Shown here in pieces: positions 1 through 6,661 of a DNA stretch of 12,082 nt; positions within the stretch are counted from its first letter, which is position 1; every line of letters starts with the position of its first letter. This stretch comes from Chlamydiota bacterium (GTDB lineage Bacteria > Chlamydiota > Chlamydiia > Chlamydiales > Rhabdochlamydiaceae), in the NCBI GenBank assembly GCA_023269365.1, contig JAHFTN010000034.1, positions 1 through 12,082 on the forward strand, in the 5' to 3' direction. The position numbers were made by a program, and so were the translations under genes. Under the pieces are notes generated by a model that searched no databases, was not told the origin of the DNA, and saw nothing but the letters and a program-made list of their open reading frames with translations.

Positions 1-833
1 AAATCGGGCTTTGCGTTTCTAAGTCGCTCCACCGTTTTCAAAAATATCTCCTTCGTGTACTTGCGATTCATCCGCTTTAAAATCGCATTAGAGCCCGATT
101 GCAACACGATGTGCATCGAAGGGCAGGTGTGTTTCCCGTTCACGACAGCCTCAAGCAGCTCCTCATCGACCTCGTCGGGATCGATCGAAGAGATGCGCAA
201 CCTCTCAAGTCCCGGTATAGCGTCGACAGCCCTGACAAGCTCTGCCAAACGCACCGGGGGCTGCCCTTCAGAGGAGTTGCCATCAAAATCCCCGATGTTG
301 ATCCCCGTTAATACAACCTCTTTAAAGCCGTTATGAACTAAATTTTTTACTTCCTCTAAGATCTCATCGAGTTTCCTAGAGCGAGACCTTCCGCGCACGT
401 AGGGGATGATGCAATAGGTACAAAACGCGTTGCACCCATCTTGCACTTTGACAAAAGCGCGCGTGTGGGCTTCGAAATGAGAAATGGCAAATTCAGGGAT
501 CTCCTCTTCGGGAAGGGCGAGGTTGAGAAGCTCTTCCTTTTGCGCATTGGGGACGATAAGACTCACGCCTGGCATCGCAGTAAGCTGCTCTGCCAAGCAC
601 CCTGTCACCACAATTTTTGCCCCTGGGTACTGGCGCGCAAGGGAGCGGATCTCGTGGCGCGAGGAGCTGTCTGCAGACGCTGTCACGGTACACGTATTCA
701 CGATGCATAAGTCGACCTCTTCTGCCTCTTGTGCCTTTCTGTAGCCCAATTGCAACAGCTGATCGGTGTAGGCTTGCGACTCGTATTGGTTTGTCCTGCA
801 GCCCAAAGTGACCACTTTAAATTTTTTTCCCAT
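1..833 (-). CDS. mtaB: tRNA t6A37 methylthiotransferase MtaB, 5' part (truncated by window edge)
   Basis: The reading frame is open from an ATG at 833 to the left edge, giving 277 residues without a stop; full-length members are about 430-450 residues, so the C-terminus (including the TRAM domain) lies outside. It begins MGKKFKVVTLGCRTNQYES, the MtaB form of the N-terminal UPF0004 domain, with cluster cysteines at about C12, C48 (VNTCTVT) and C79 (VTGC). The radical-SAM cysteines are C134, C138 and C141 in DGCNAFCTYCIIPYVRGRSR. Further on come GINIGDF and LQSGSNAILKRMNRKYT, both typical of this family. Known role: a cytoplasmic radical-SAM enzyme with two [4Fe-4S] clusters that adds a methylthio group to t6A at position 37 of ANN-decoding tRNAs. 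The start is chosen because it lies just before the conserved TLGC motif; an upstream ATG at 846 is out of frame. MiaB and RimO are the alternatives, but the LGCRTNQYES start fits MtaB best. Confidence 0.9.
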   Translation of the reverse strand, partial: MGKKFKVVTLGCRTNQYESQAYTDQLLQLGYRKAQEAEEVDLCIVNTCTVTASADSSSRHEIRSLARQYPGAKIVVTGCLAEQLTAMPGVSLIVPNAQKEELLNLALPEEEIPEFAISHFEAHTRAFVKVQDGCNAFCTYCIIPYVRGRSRSRKLDEILEEVKNLVHNGFKEVVLTGINIGDFDGNSSEGQPPVRLAELVRAVDAIPGLERLRISSIDPDEVDEELLEAVVNGKHTCPSMHIVLQSGSNAILKRMNRKYTKEIFLKTVERLRNAKPD

Positions 834-847
834 TCCCTAAATCCATT

Positions 848-856
848 TTTATAGCA
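848..856 (-). promoter_or_regulatory. possible extended -10 of the mtaB promoter
   Basis: On the minus strand this reads TGCTATAAA, an extended -10 form (TG-N-TATAAA), with T-rich sequence upstream but no good -35 at 17 bp. Transcription would start about 8-10 bases before the mtaB ATG, giving a very short leader. Suggestive only. Confidence 0.3.
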
Positions 857-885
857 ATAATAAGGGAAAAATAGGAAAAACAAAA

Positions 886-1078
886 GAGGCAATTGCAAAA
901 CTCTAGCTGCATCGAAAAATCGATGATTTTGGTGGATTTTGCCAGGGGGGGAGCCAAATGGCTCCCACCCGTGCTCTTCCGACGAGACCCTACCCGAATA
1001 GGGTAGGTGAGGAGGAAGGGTGGCAAAAGCCGCCAAAAGGGCGATTTTTTGATACAACTAGAGTTTTGCAGTTGCCTC
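886..1078. repeat. foldback (MITE-like) element with ~59-bp inverted arms
   Basis: The left arm (886-944) and the reverse complement of the right arm (1021-1078) align over 58-59 positions with roughly 10 differences. Both begin GAGGCAA, continue TGCAAAACTCTAG, and share AAAAATCG, TTTTGG and TTTTGCCA further in. The 76-bp centre holds two smaller hairpins: GGGAGCC-AAAT-GGCTCCC (perfect 7-bp stem) and CCTACCC-GAATA-GGGTAGG (perfect 7-bp stem). The whole could fold into a multi-branched structure. It fills most of the spacer between divergent mtaB and the marC-like gene. There is no coding capacity of note and no clear target-site duplication at the edges. A mobile non-autonomous element is the simplest reading; a structured RNA or a chromosomal binding site remains possible. 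Confidence 0.75.
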
Positions 1079-1107
1079 GAAAGCAAGATCCGAAGGGAGA
1101 GTGTTAG

Positions 1108-1707
1108 ATGTCTTTTTTTGCTATGGTCTTTTCTTTGTTTTTTGTCTTTAATGCCCTGGGGAATGTCCCTGTTTTTGTCGGGCTACTCGCCCCTTATAAG
1201 GTGGCGAGACAGAGGCGCATCATCCTACGCGAGCTCCTCATCGCCCTTGTCGTCCTGTTGCTATTCAATTTTTTTGGTGACAACCTGCTCGCTCTCATAG
1301 GGATCTCCCAGTCTATCTTGGGAGTCGCTGGAGGGACCCTCCTTCTGCTCATCGCCATCAGTATGATCTTCCCAAGGAATCACGACCCTCAAGAGTCGAA
1401 AAGACAAGAGCCGATGATCGTTCCCCTCGCCATCCCCCTCGTCGCAGGCCCTGGAGCCATTGCGACTGTCATCGTCTATGCAGAACAGCTCCAGTGTGCC
1501 TGGATGAGTTCTGCTGTCATCATACTTGCCTGGATCCCCACCTTCTTGGTACTCTTTCTCTCTTCTAATATCAAACACTGGTTGGGAGATAAAGGCTTGC
1601 TGGCGTGTCAGAAACTTGGCGGGATGCTCATCTCCCTGATTGCCATGAACATGATCTGCAGCGGCCTGACAAAAGTCCTCCAAGACGCGCTGCATATTTC
1701 TCATTAG
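1108..1707 (+). CDS. MarC/YhgN-family integral membrane protein
   Basis: A 199-residue hydrophobic protein with about six membrane segments (approximately 3-27, 43-63, 67-88, 105-125, 133-153, 166-188) and short charged loops. Family hallmarks are NALGNVPVF near residues 15-23 and PLAIPLVAGPGAIAT at 106-120, the conserved MarC/UPF0056 signature. Length matches the family (about 200-220). The function of the family is not settled: it was named after a multiple-antibiotic-resistance locus, but a direct role in resistance has not held up, and transport of a small solute is only a guess. Chlamydia genomes carry a homologue. The ATG at 1108 is preceded by AGGGAG about 10 bases upstream, a good ribosome binding site. 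The gene is divergent from mtaB and convergent with hflX, so it is probably transcribed alone. Confidence 0.88.
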   Translation: MSFFAMVFSLFFVFNALGNVPVFVGLLAPYKVARQRRIILRELLIALVVLLLFNFFGDNLLALIGISQSILGVAGGTLLLLIAISMIFPRNHDPQESKRQEPMIVPLAIPLVAGPGAIATVIVYAEQLQCAWMSSAVIILAWIPTFLVLFLSSNIKHWLGDKGLLACQKLGGMLISLIAMNMICSGLTKVLQDALHISH

Positions 1708-1755
1708 ATTTGCGAGAGCAACTCCTTGAGGAAAACCCCCGTTTGAAGTTGTTTA

Positions 1756-1933
1756 CTCGACTTTGTACATTTTCGGCCTGAAGGCCGACGTATATTTGTT
1801 CTCGGGGAAGTTATTTAAAACAGGAAGGGGTTTTTAACCCCTCCCTGTTTTAAATAACTTCCAGTTCGACCGTAGATCGAACGTCCGAGGACAAATAGAC
1901 AAGGCATTCGGGCCGAAAATATACAAAGTCGAG
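1756..1933. repeat. second foldback element between convergent genes
   Basis: The left end CTCGACTTTGTA (from 1756) and the reverse complement of the right end (to 1933) match, and the match continues with small changes through ATTTTCGGCC, TATTTGT, CTCGG and the central GAAGTTATTTAAAACAGG. The right arm carries about 21 extra bases, which contain their own hairpin GTTCGA-CCGTAGA-TCGAAC (1864-1882). The left arm holds TCGGCC-TGAA-GGCCGA (1773-1788). The element is unrelated in sequence to the one at 886-1078. It starts 49 bp after the marC-like stop and ends 14 bp from the hflX stop, filling the convergent spacer. A non-autonomous mobile element that has come to serve as a bidirectional transcription barrier is a reasonable inference. 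Confidence 0.75.
1807..1861. terminator. 26-bp central hairpin, possible bidirectional terminator
   Basis: The arms 1807-1832 and 1836-1861 pair over 26 positions with a single mismatch around a TTT loop. The tip GGGGTT/AACCCC is GC-rich and the outer part, TTATTTAAAA, is AT-rich. It lies between the convergent marC-like and hflX genes. There is no classical T-run directly after the stem on either strand, so the terminator role is inferred from position and stem strength. Confidence 0.4.
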
Positions 1934-1947
1934 GTTTAGGTATCCCT

Positions 1948-3243
1948 CTAAATGATGAAAGATTTCACCTTGTATTCGAGCTGGTGAGGGATTTCTAGTT
2001 TGAGGAGGATGTCGTTGTCTTCATACTCGCAGCTTAAGATGCGTCCTTCTTTCATGAGCTCGGTGACAAGGGAGTATTTGTCTTGGGGGATGCGGCATTC
2101 TACCACTTTTCTAAGAAGGGAGATCTGCTGAGTCATGAGGGCGAGGAGCTCGTCGAACCCCTCTTGTTTTAGGGCGGAGATGGCAACAGTCTGGGGATAT
2201 TTGAGGCGAAATTTGAGCAGACGCATCGGATTTGTGCACTCATCGATCTTGTTGAGCACTGTGATGATGGGGCGCTCTTCTACACCAAGCTCCTTAAGCA
2301 CGCGCATCGTCTCTTCTGCCTGCTCTTCCGCATCGAAATGGCTGACATCGATGAGGTGGAGCAAGATGTCTGTATGCACAGCCTCTTCTAGGGTGCTCTT
2401 AAAGGCTGCAACGAGGGTATGGGGGATTTTGCGGATAAATCCCACCGTGTCGACGAGCAAGATCTCTTGCCGGTTAGGCAAGATGAATTTGCGCGTCGTC
2501 GTATCGAGTGTGGCAAAGAGTTTATCCTCGACGAGGACATCCGCTTGGGTGAGCGCTTTGAGCAATGTCGATTTCCCCACATTCGTATAGCCCACGATGG
2601 CAAAGGTAGGGATTCCCGTGCGCAAGCGCAGAGTCCTTTGGGTCTGTCTTTGTGAGACGACAAGAGCCAGCTCCTCTTTGAGCCGATCGACTTTGCGACG
2701 AAGTAGGCGACGATCGATCTCGATTTGCTGCTCCCCTTCCCCTTTTTGGTGAGCGCCGCCTCCTGCTTGCCGAGACAAGTGGGTCCAAAGTCGTCTCAAC
2801 CTGGGAAACTCGTATTTAACCTTGGCGAGCTCGACTTGGAGCTGCGCTTCTCTTGTCTGCGCGCGCTTGGCAAAGACGCCGATGATTAGCTCGGTGCGAT
2901 CGATGACGGGAAGAAGAAAGAGCTTTTCTAAGTTGCGCTGCTGACGAGGAGTGATCTCCTCATCAAAAATGATCACCTCGGCATTCGCTGCTAGGGCTTC
3001 TGCTTTTAACTCCTCAATTTTTCCCGATCCGATACACGTCCCTGCATCAAATTTCTTGATGGGGCAAGGGAATTTGCCTACCACCTTCATCCCAAACGTA
3101 TCACATAAGCGCTCTAACTCATGCAGATGATCTTCACACTCTTCCCTCTTCATCCCCCCTGTGTAGATGCTGACAAGAAGCGCTGTTTTCAACGTGTTTA
3201 AATCTACTGTTTCAAGAGGCTGCGGGTGGTGATCTTCTAACAT
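1948..3243 (-). CDS. hflX: ribosome-associated GTPase HflX
   Basis: A 431-residue protein with the HflX layout: an N-terminal domain (about 1-205) with DAGTCIGSGK near 66-75 and IIFDEEITPRQQRNLE near 91-106, then a basic helical linker, then a Ras-like G domain. G motifs: G1 GYTNVGKST (218-226), G2 TLDTTTR (245-251), G3 DTVGF (265-269), G4 NKID (331-334) and G5 SAL (356-358). The linker between domains reads GGGAHQKGEG ahead of IEIDRR, a variant of the family's usual glycine-rich GPGE-type loop. Known role: it binds the 50S subunit and splits or rescues stalled ribosomes in a GTP-dependent way. It is the last gene of the three-gene operon. The AGGAG site overlaps the stop codon of the upstream hydrolase gene and lies 5 bases from the ATG, so the two are probably translationally coupled. 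Confidence 0.96.
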   Translation of the reverse strand: MLEDHHPQPLETVDLNTLKTALLVSIYTGGMKREECEDHLHELERLCDTFGMKVVGKFPCPIKKFDAGTCIGSGKIEELKAEALAANAEVIIFDEEITPRQQRNLEKLFLLPVIDRTELIIGVFAKRAQTREAQLQVELAKVKYEFPRLRRLWTHLSRQAGGGAHQKGEGEQQIEIDRRLLRRKVDRLKEELALVVSQRQTQRTLRLRTGIPTFAIVGYTNVGKSTLLKALTQADVLVEDKLFATLDTTTRKFILPNRQEILLVDTVGFIRKIPHTLVAAFKSTLEEAVHTDILLHLIDVSHFDAEEQAEETMRVLKELGVEERPIITVLNKIDECTNPMRLLKFRLKYPQTVAISALKQEGFDELLALMTQQISLLRKVVECRIPQDKYSLVTELMKEGRILSCEYEDNDILLKLEIPHQLEYKVKSFII

Positions 3244-3250
3244 GAAACTC

Positions 3251-4036
3251 CTAATAGTCGAAGGGAACTTCTAGCCCATCGTAACTCAGTTGTACATCTG
3301 ATGGCAAGGAGCGGTTCGTAGATTTATGCTCTAGTTCATGGGAAATGTGCGTGATATACGTGTGTTGTGCGCATACCCGCTTGGAAAAGCTAACCGCCTC
3401 ATCCAAGCTAAAATGCATCGGCGTTGAATTCTGTCGCATGGCGCTAACAACGAGCGTCTTTACTCCTTTTAATGCCTCGATGACAGATTTGCTATACTCT
3501 TTGATATCTGTAACATAGGCGAAGTTGCCCAGGCGAAACCCTGTGACTTTTGTCCCTTGCTGGTAATAAGAAAAATAAGAAAACAAAAGTCCTTCTATGG
3601 AAAACGTTCCCCTATCTTGGGAAAAAATCTCAAAGTCGATTTGCGCAGAGACGCTTTTTGTCAAAGAAACCTCTTTTAACATGTAGTGGTAGCGCAACTT
3701 CACCTCATCAAACGTCTCTTGAGAGAGAAAGCAAGGCAATTTCTTCTTTGTTAAAAAATAATAGGCCCTCAGATCATCCATCCCCGCGATATGATCTGCG
3801 TGAGCATGTGTCAATAACACGGCACTGAGTTTGTCAATAGAAGATTTTAGTGCTTGGGCGCGAAAGTCGGGGCCTGCATCGATCAAGATCTGCCCCTCTT
3901 GCGTCTGAATCAACCCAGAAGAGCGCAACCTTTGGTTTGCAGGATCTGAAGATCTGCACACGCAGCAAGAGCACCCGATCTTAGGCACTCCAGCAGATCC
4001 CCCCGTTCCAAGAAATATAAACTTACCTTGTGTCAT
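3251..4036 (-). CDS. PhnP-like metallo-beta-lactamase-fold hydrolase
   Basis: A 261-residue protein of the metallo-beta-lactamase fold. The start FLGTGGSAGVPKIGCSCC resembles PhnP, whose extra zinc site uses a cysteine cluster near the N-terminus (here C22, C24, C25, C27). The core metal motif is THAHADH (76-82); later ligand candidates are D177 (YVTD), H208 and H230/H233 (THISHE). In E. coli PhnP is a cyclic-ribose phosphodiesterase of the phosphonate pathway. No other phn genes are seen here, so the substrate in this organism is unknown; many bacteria carry stand-alone members. Chlamydia genomes also place a phnP-like gene next to hflX. The gene start overlaps the end of the upstream oxidoreductase gene by 14 bases and its stop lies 7 bases from the hflX start, so it is the middle gene of a coupled operon. 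Confidence 0.88.
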   Translation of the reverse strand: MTQGKFIFLGTGGSAGVPKIGCSCCVCRSSDPANQRLRSSGLIQTQEGQILIDAGPDFRAQALKSSIDKLSAVLLTHAHADHIAGMDDLRAYYFLTKKKLPCFLSQETFDEVKLRYHYMLKEVSLTKSVSAQIDFEIFSQDRGTFSIEGLLFSYFSYYQQGTKVTGFRLGNFAYVTDIKEYSKSVIEALKGVKTLVVSAMRQNSTPMHFSLDEAVSFSKRVCAQHTYITHISHELEHKSTNRSLPSDVQLSYDGLEVPFDY

Positions 4037-4988
4037 AAAGGCTCTCTAGTAGAGAAGGGTCGTTATTTTCAATCGCTCTTGCCATCACATTACCAAGAAG
4101 CGCGTGATAGAGCAACCCCCGCGATCCTAGCGCCGCGATCACCCATACACGATCTTGCACTTTAGCCAACAAGGGGAAATAATGTCCCCTGCGGATTACT
4201 CTCACAGCAGCCTTGCACTCGAGTGGCTCTAAGCGATCCACCTCAGGGAAAAACTGCTTTAGTTTAGGAAGAAGGTAAGAAAGAGTAAAGGTTAAATGGG
4301 GTGTTTCATCTACTCCTCCCCTCTCGTAGGTAGAACCTAGTGTACAGATCTTCCGATTGTGAGATAGGGCCAAATACCCCTTGGAATGGGAGCTCACCTC
4401 GGGCAATAGAACCCCTTCTGGAACTCTACAGAGGATGACCTGCCCTTTGACAAAAGAAACGGGTAGAGAGGGAAGGAGAGTTTTTACCCCCGCGCCTGCT
4501 GTCACGACCACCTGATCGAAATGGGCAAGCTCTTGCAGATCCTGGATAGATCTATGCACGAGCGTCACTCCCTTCTTAGTTAACAATTGCCACAGCCCTT
4601 CCAGATAGCGAGGACAATCCACCGTCATACCAGAAGCAATCCAAAACCGCTCCTGATCTAACCTCGTCACATCTTTATAGGAGGCAAAACGCTCTTGCAT
4701 CTCTTGAGTAAAGAGGTGGCGAATCAACCCTGGGAAGAGGAGTTGTTCTTGAAGGTGGGTTTGCACAGTTTCGATGAGGCGCGAGGCCGACTGCAGCGCC
4801 TCTTGGGCATGGAGGCTTTTTTTTCCCTCCTCCCCGACATAGGGGTGGAGCAGCCCCGCTGCCACCCCCGACGCGCCTCCTCCAATCCCTTTTGCATCAA
4901 AGATGACGACCTCGTAAACTCCTTGCTGCACAAGGTGCCATGCCACACTTAACCCCGCAAATCCCGCTCCTATGATGGCAATATACAT
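4023..4988 (-). CDS. FAD-dependent oxidoreductase (DAO family), similar to the MnmC oxidase domain
   Basis: A 321-residue flavoprotein. MYIAIIGAGFAGLSVAWHL is the Rossmann dinucleotide site (G7-A-G9-x-x-G12), followed by IFDAKGIGGGASGVAAG, the DAO-family FAD segment. Near the C-terminus, AAVRVIRRGHYFPLL and ALGSRGLLYHALLG match the end of the MnmC C-terminal oxidase, which in E. coli has a similar GLGSRGL stretch. MnmC(o) removes the carboxymethyl group from cmnm5(s2)U34 of tRNA; here no methyltransferase half is fused. A glycine or D-amino-acid oxidase role is the main alternative. Translation could formally begin at an ATG at 5048, but the ATG at 4988 is preferred: it starts exactly at the Rossmann strand and has GGAG 7-8 bases upstream. 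First gene of the operon with the PhnP-like gene and hflX. A weak extended -10 (TGGTAATCT on the minus strand, 5018-5026) lies upstream, without a clear -35. Confidence 0.82.
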   Translation of the reverse strand: MYIAIIGAGFAGLSVAWHLVQQGVYEVVIFDAKGIGGGASGVAAGLLHPYVGEEGKKSLHAQEALQSASRLIETVQTHLQEQLLFPGLIRHLFTQEMQERFASYKDVTRLDQERFWIASGMTVDCPRYLEGLWQLLTKKGVTLVHRSIQDLQELAHFDQVVVTAGAGVKTLLPSLPVSFVKGQVILCRVPEGVLLPEVSSHSKGYLALSHNRKICTLGSTYERGGVDETPHLTFTLSYLLPKLKQFFPEVDRLEPLECKAAVRVIRRGHYFPLLAKVQDRVWVIAALGSRGLLYHALLGNVMARAIENNDPSLLESLYDTR

Positions 4989-5040
4989 GGAGCACTCCAG
5001 CCCTATTAAAACGGGATAGATTACCATAAGGGGCGTTAAA

Positions 5041-5081
5041 GTTTGCAAGAATTGCTACTAAAAGCGGCAATTCTTGCAAAC
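5041..5081. repeat. perfect 15-bp-arm hairpin in the divergent spacer
   Basis: GTTTGCAAGAATTGC (5041-5055) is repeated inverted as GCAATTCTTGCAAAC (5067-5081) with an 11-base spacer. There is no T-run on either side, so it is not an ordinary terminator. It lies between the start of the oxidoreductase operon and the AbiE promoter. It could be an operator for the leftward operon or a short foldback repeat. Confidence 0.7.
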
Positions 5082-5107
5082 AACTGAAGTTAAATGACTT
5101 GCAAATT

Positions 5108-5136
5108 TTGATACCTTATAAAACAACCAGTATGTT
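5108..5136 (+). promoter_or_regulatory. predicted sigma70-type promoter of the abiE operon
   Basis: TTGATA (5108-5113), a 17-bp spacer and TATGTT (5131-5136) form a reasonable housekeeping promoter ahead of the antitoxin gene. The -10 lies inside the palindrome at 5130-5154, an arrangement suited to autorepression. Confidence 0.5.
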
Positions 5137-5154
5137 AACGTTATATTAACATAC
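5130..5154. promoter_or_regulatory. operator-like palindrome upstream of abiEi
   Basis: GTATGTTAA (5130-5138), a 7-base spacer CGTTATA, and TTAACATAC (5146-5154) form a perfect 9-bp inverted repeat ending 15 bases before the AbiEi start. AbiEi antitoxins have an N-terminal winged-helix domain and are known to repress their own promoter by binding inverted repeats, so this is the expected binding site. Confidence 0.6.
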
Positions 5155-5169
5155 AGGTTAAATCTAAGC

Positions 5170-5820
5170 ATGTCATTAGGGATAGATCCAGGTCTTGTCA
5201 TACTGCTCAGCAAAGCTCCAAGCGAGGAGCTGGAGTACGGTTTTGTAATCGACTGCCTTAAGGGTTACAAAAATCCTCGCGTAAAACTTCATCATCTTTT
5301 AAAAATAAAGGCGTTAATTCGCGTGAAAAGGGGAGTGTACATTTTTGGGAAGTGTTTTGCGAAGAAACCCTATTCATCCGAAGTACTGGCTAATATGCTC
5401 TATGGTCCCTCCTATGTCTCCCTAGAGTGGGCTTGCCAATACTACCATTTAATTCCTGAAAAAGTGACAACCGTTACAAGTATCACAACGCAACGCTCTA
5501 GACAATTCCAGACCCCTCTTGGGTTATTTACTTATGACCATTTACCTATACAAGCATTTCCTACTGGAGTAAATTTGATAAGATTTTCCGATACACAACA
5601 AGCCCTAGTTGCAACGAAAGAAAAAGCGCTTGCAGATTTGCTTACACTGCGTCGAGGCGCTTTCTTTTCGAAAAAACATTTCAAGGAAATTCTATTTGAA
5701 GATTTGCGCATAGAGGAAGAAACTCTAGAGAGTCTCGATCTTGAGCTGTTAAAGGCGATCTATCTAGCTCGACCTCATAGTGCTATTAAATATCTCATAC
5801 AATGTAGAAATCATGAATAA
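5170..5820 (+). CDS. abiEi: AbiEi-family type IV antitoxin / autorepressor
   Basis: A 216-residue protein. Residues about 1-65 form a winged-helix-like region ending in the family motif LIRVKRGVYIFGK. The C-terminal domain contains KKPYSSEVLANMLYGPSYVS (66-85), a YYHLIPEKVTTVTS stretch (91-104), TPLGLFTYDHLP (115-126) and ATKEKALADLL (148-158), all typical of AbiEi antitoxins. Known role: it counteracts the AbiEii nucleotidyltransferase toxin without stable protein-protein binding (type IV toxin-antitoxin) and represses the operon. The ATG at 5170 is preceded only by a weak AGG about 14 bases upstream. The stop overlaps the toxin start (ATGAATAA). The palindrome just upstream fits autoregulation. 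The locus may act in phage defence or simply as a stabilising element; which applies here cannot be told from sequence. Confidence 0.9.
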   Translation: MSLGIDPGLVILLSKAPSEELEYGFVIDCLKGYKNPRVKLHHLLKIKALIRVKRGVYIFGKCFAKKPYSSEVLANMLYGPSYVSLEWACQYYHLIPEKVTTVTSITTQRSRQFQTPLGLFTYDHLPIQAFPTGVNLIRFSDTQQALVATKEKALADLLTLRRGAFFSKKHFKEILFEDLRIEEETLESLDLELLKAIYLARPHSAIKYLIQCRNHE

Positions 5821-6661
5821 CTCGATCAAACAGATGTTGGAAAGATACCACTGCCGCTCTTTTCAAGAACATGAACAGGCTCTTCGCGAAATTTTGCAAG
5901 AAATTGCCCTTGTAGGATTATGGAGGGGGAAATTTTTTGAACATGCCGCTTTCTATGGAGGCACGGCACTGCGTATTTTTTATAATCTAGATCGTTTTTC
6001 TGAAGATCTCGATTTTACATTACTCACCCCCAATCCTCACTGGAGTTGGCAACCCTTTGGCGAGGCGATTAAAAATGAACTCTCCTCTTTTGGCTTCAAT
6101 GTCTCTTTTGTGGAGAAAGAAAAAACCACACAAACAGCTGTGAAATCCGCCTTTTTAAAAACACCCACAGTACAAGAGCTTTTAAAAATAGGGGTCCATT
6201 CGACCCTTTTAAAAAGGGTGTACCCAGATACCTTGATTCAGATTAAAGTGGAAATTGATACAGATCCCTCTTCTGGGTTTATCTACGAACAACGATTTCT
6301 ATCTCAGCCTGTTGCCATCTCCATCAGGTGTGTGAATGAGGAGTGTCTATTTGCAGGCAAAATGCATGCCGCTCTCTTTCGCGCCTGGAAAGGGCGCGTC
6401 AAAGGGCGAGACTGGTATGACGTGGTGTGGTTTATACGCAAAAAAACCCCTTTAAATCTGCGTTTATTTTCCACGTTAAGTGGCCACAAAGAAGTGTTGA
6501 CCCGCCCCCTCTTTCTCAACCTGCTCAAAGAACGGATTAATCAACTTGACATCCCCTCTGCCATCGAAGATGTTTTGCATTTTATCCGCGACCAAGAATC
6601 CATTAAAGCCACATGGGCCAAAGAGTTTTTTCTTCACTGGGCAGATCAGGTTATAACTTAG
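5813..6661 (+). CDS. abiEii: AbiEii/AbiGii-family nucleotidyltransferase toxin
   Basis: A 282-residue member of the DNA-polymerase-beta-like nucleotidyltransferase toxins. All four family motifs are visible: I GGTALR (49-54), II RFSEDLDF (61-68) with the metal-binding acidic residues, III IKVEID (144-149), and IV KGRDWYDVVWF (197-207). The enzyme therefore looks catalytically intact. Known role: AbiEii/MenT-type toxins transfer nucleotides to an RNA target, with tRNA shown for some relatives, and halt growth; AbiE modules cause abortive infection. An in-frame ATG at 5780 exists, but the ATG at 5813 is preferred: it starts inside the antitoxin stop region with an 8-base overlap, the usual coupled arrangement. 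Its stop codon overlaps by 4 bases the stop of the convergent outer membrane protein gene, leaving no room for a terminator between them. Confidence 0.92.
   Translation: MNNSIKQMLERYHCRSFQEHEQALREILQEIALVGLWRGKFFEHAAFYGGTALRIFYNLDRFSEDLDFTLLTPNPHWSWQPFGEAIKNELSSFGFNVSFVEKEKTTQTAVKSAFLKTPTVQELLKIGVHSTLLKRVYPDTLIQIKVEIDTDPSSGFIYEQRFLSQPVAISIRCVNEECLFAGKMHAALFRAWKGRVKGRDWYDVVWFIRKKTPLNLRLFSTLSGHKEVLTRPLFLNLLKERINQLDIPSAIEDVLHFIRDQESIKATWAKEFFLHWADQVIT

Noticed and set aside
698..1057. 119-codon open frame on the minus strand across the first foldback element
   Set aside because: It overlaps the start of mtaB in another frame and runs through an inverted repeat; the translation shows no domain or sensible composition.
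1261..1704. 147-codon open frame antisense to the MarC-family gene
   Set aside because: Complete overlap with a strongly supported membrane protein gene; composition typical of an antisense shadow.
1863..1883. tRNA T-loop-like GTTCGA sequence
   Set aside because: It is part of a simple GTTCGA/TCGAAC hairpin inside the foldback element; no acceptor stem or anticodon arm can be formed around it.
886..1933. CRISPR array as an explanation of the repeated sequences
   Set aside because: The repeats are inverted pairs, not regularly spaced direct repeats, and no cas genes are nearby.
2135..2590. 151-codon open frame antisense to hflX
   Set aside because: Ser/Arg-rich shadow of a well supported GTPase gene; no ribosome binding site or family resemblance.
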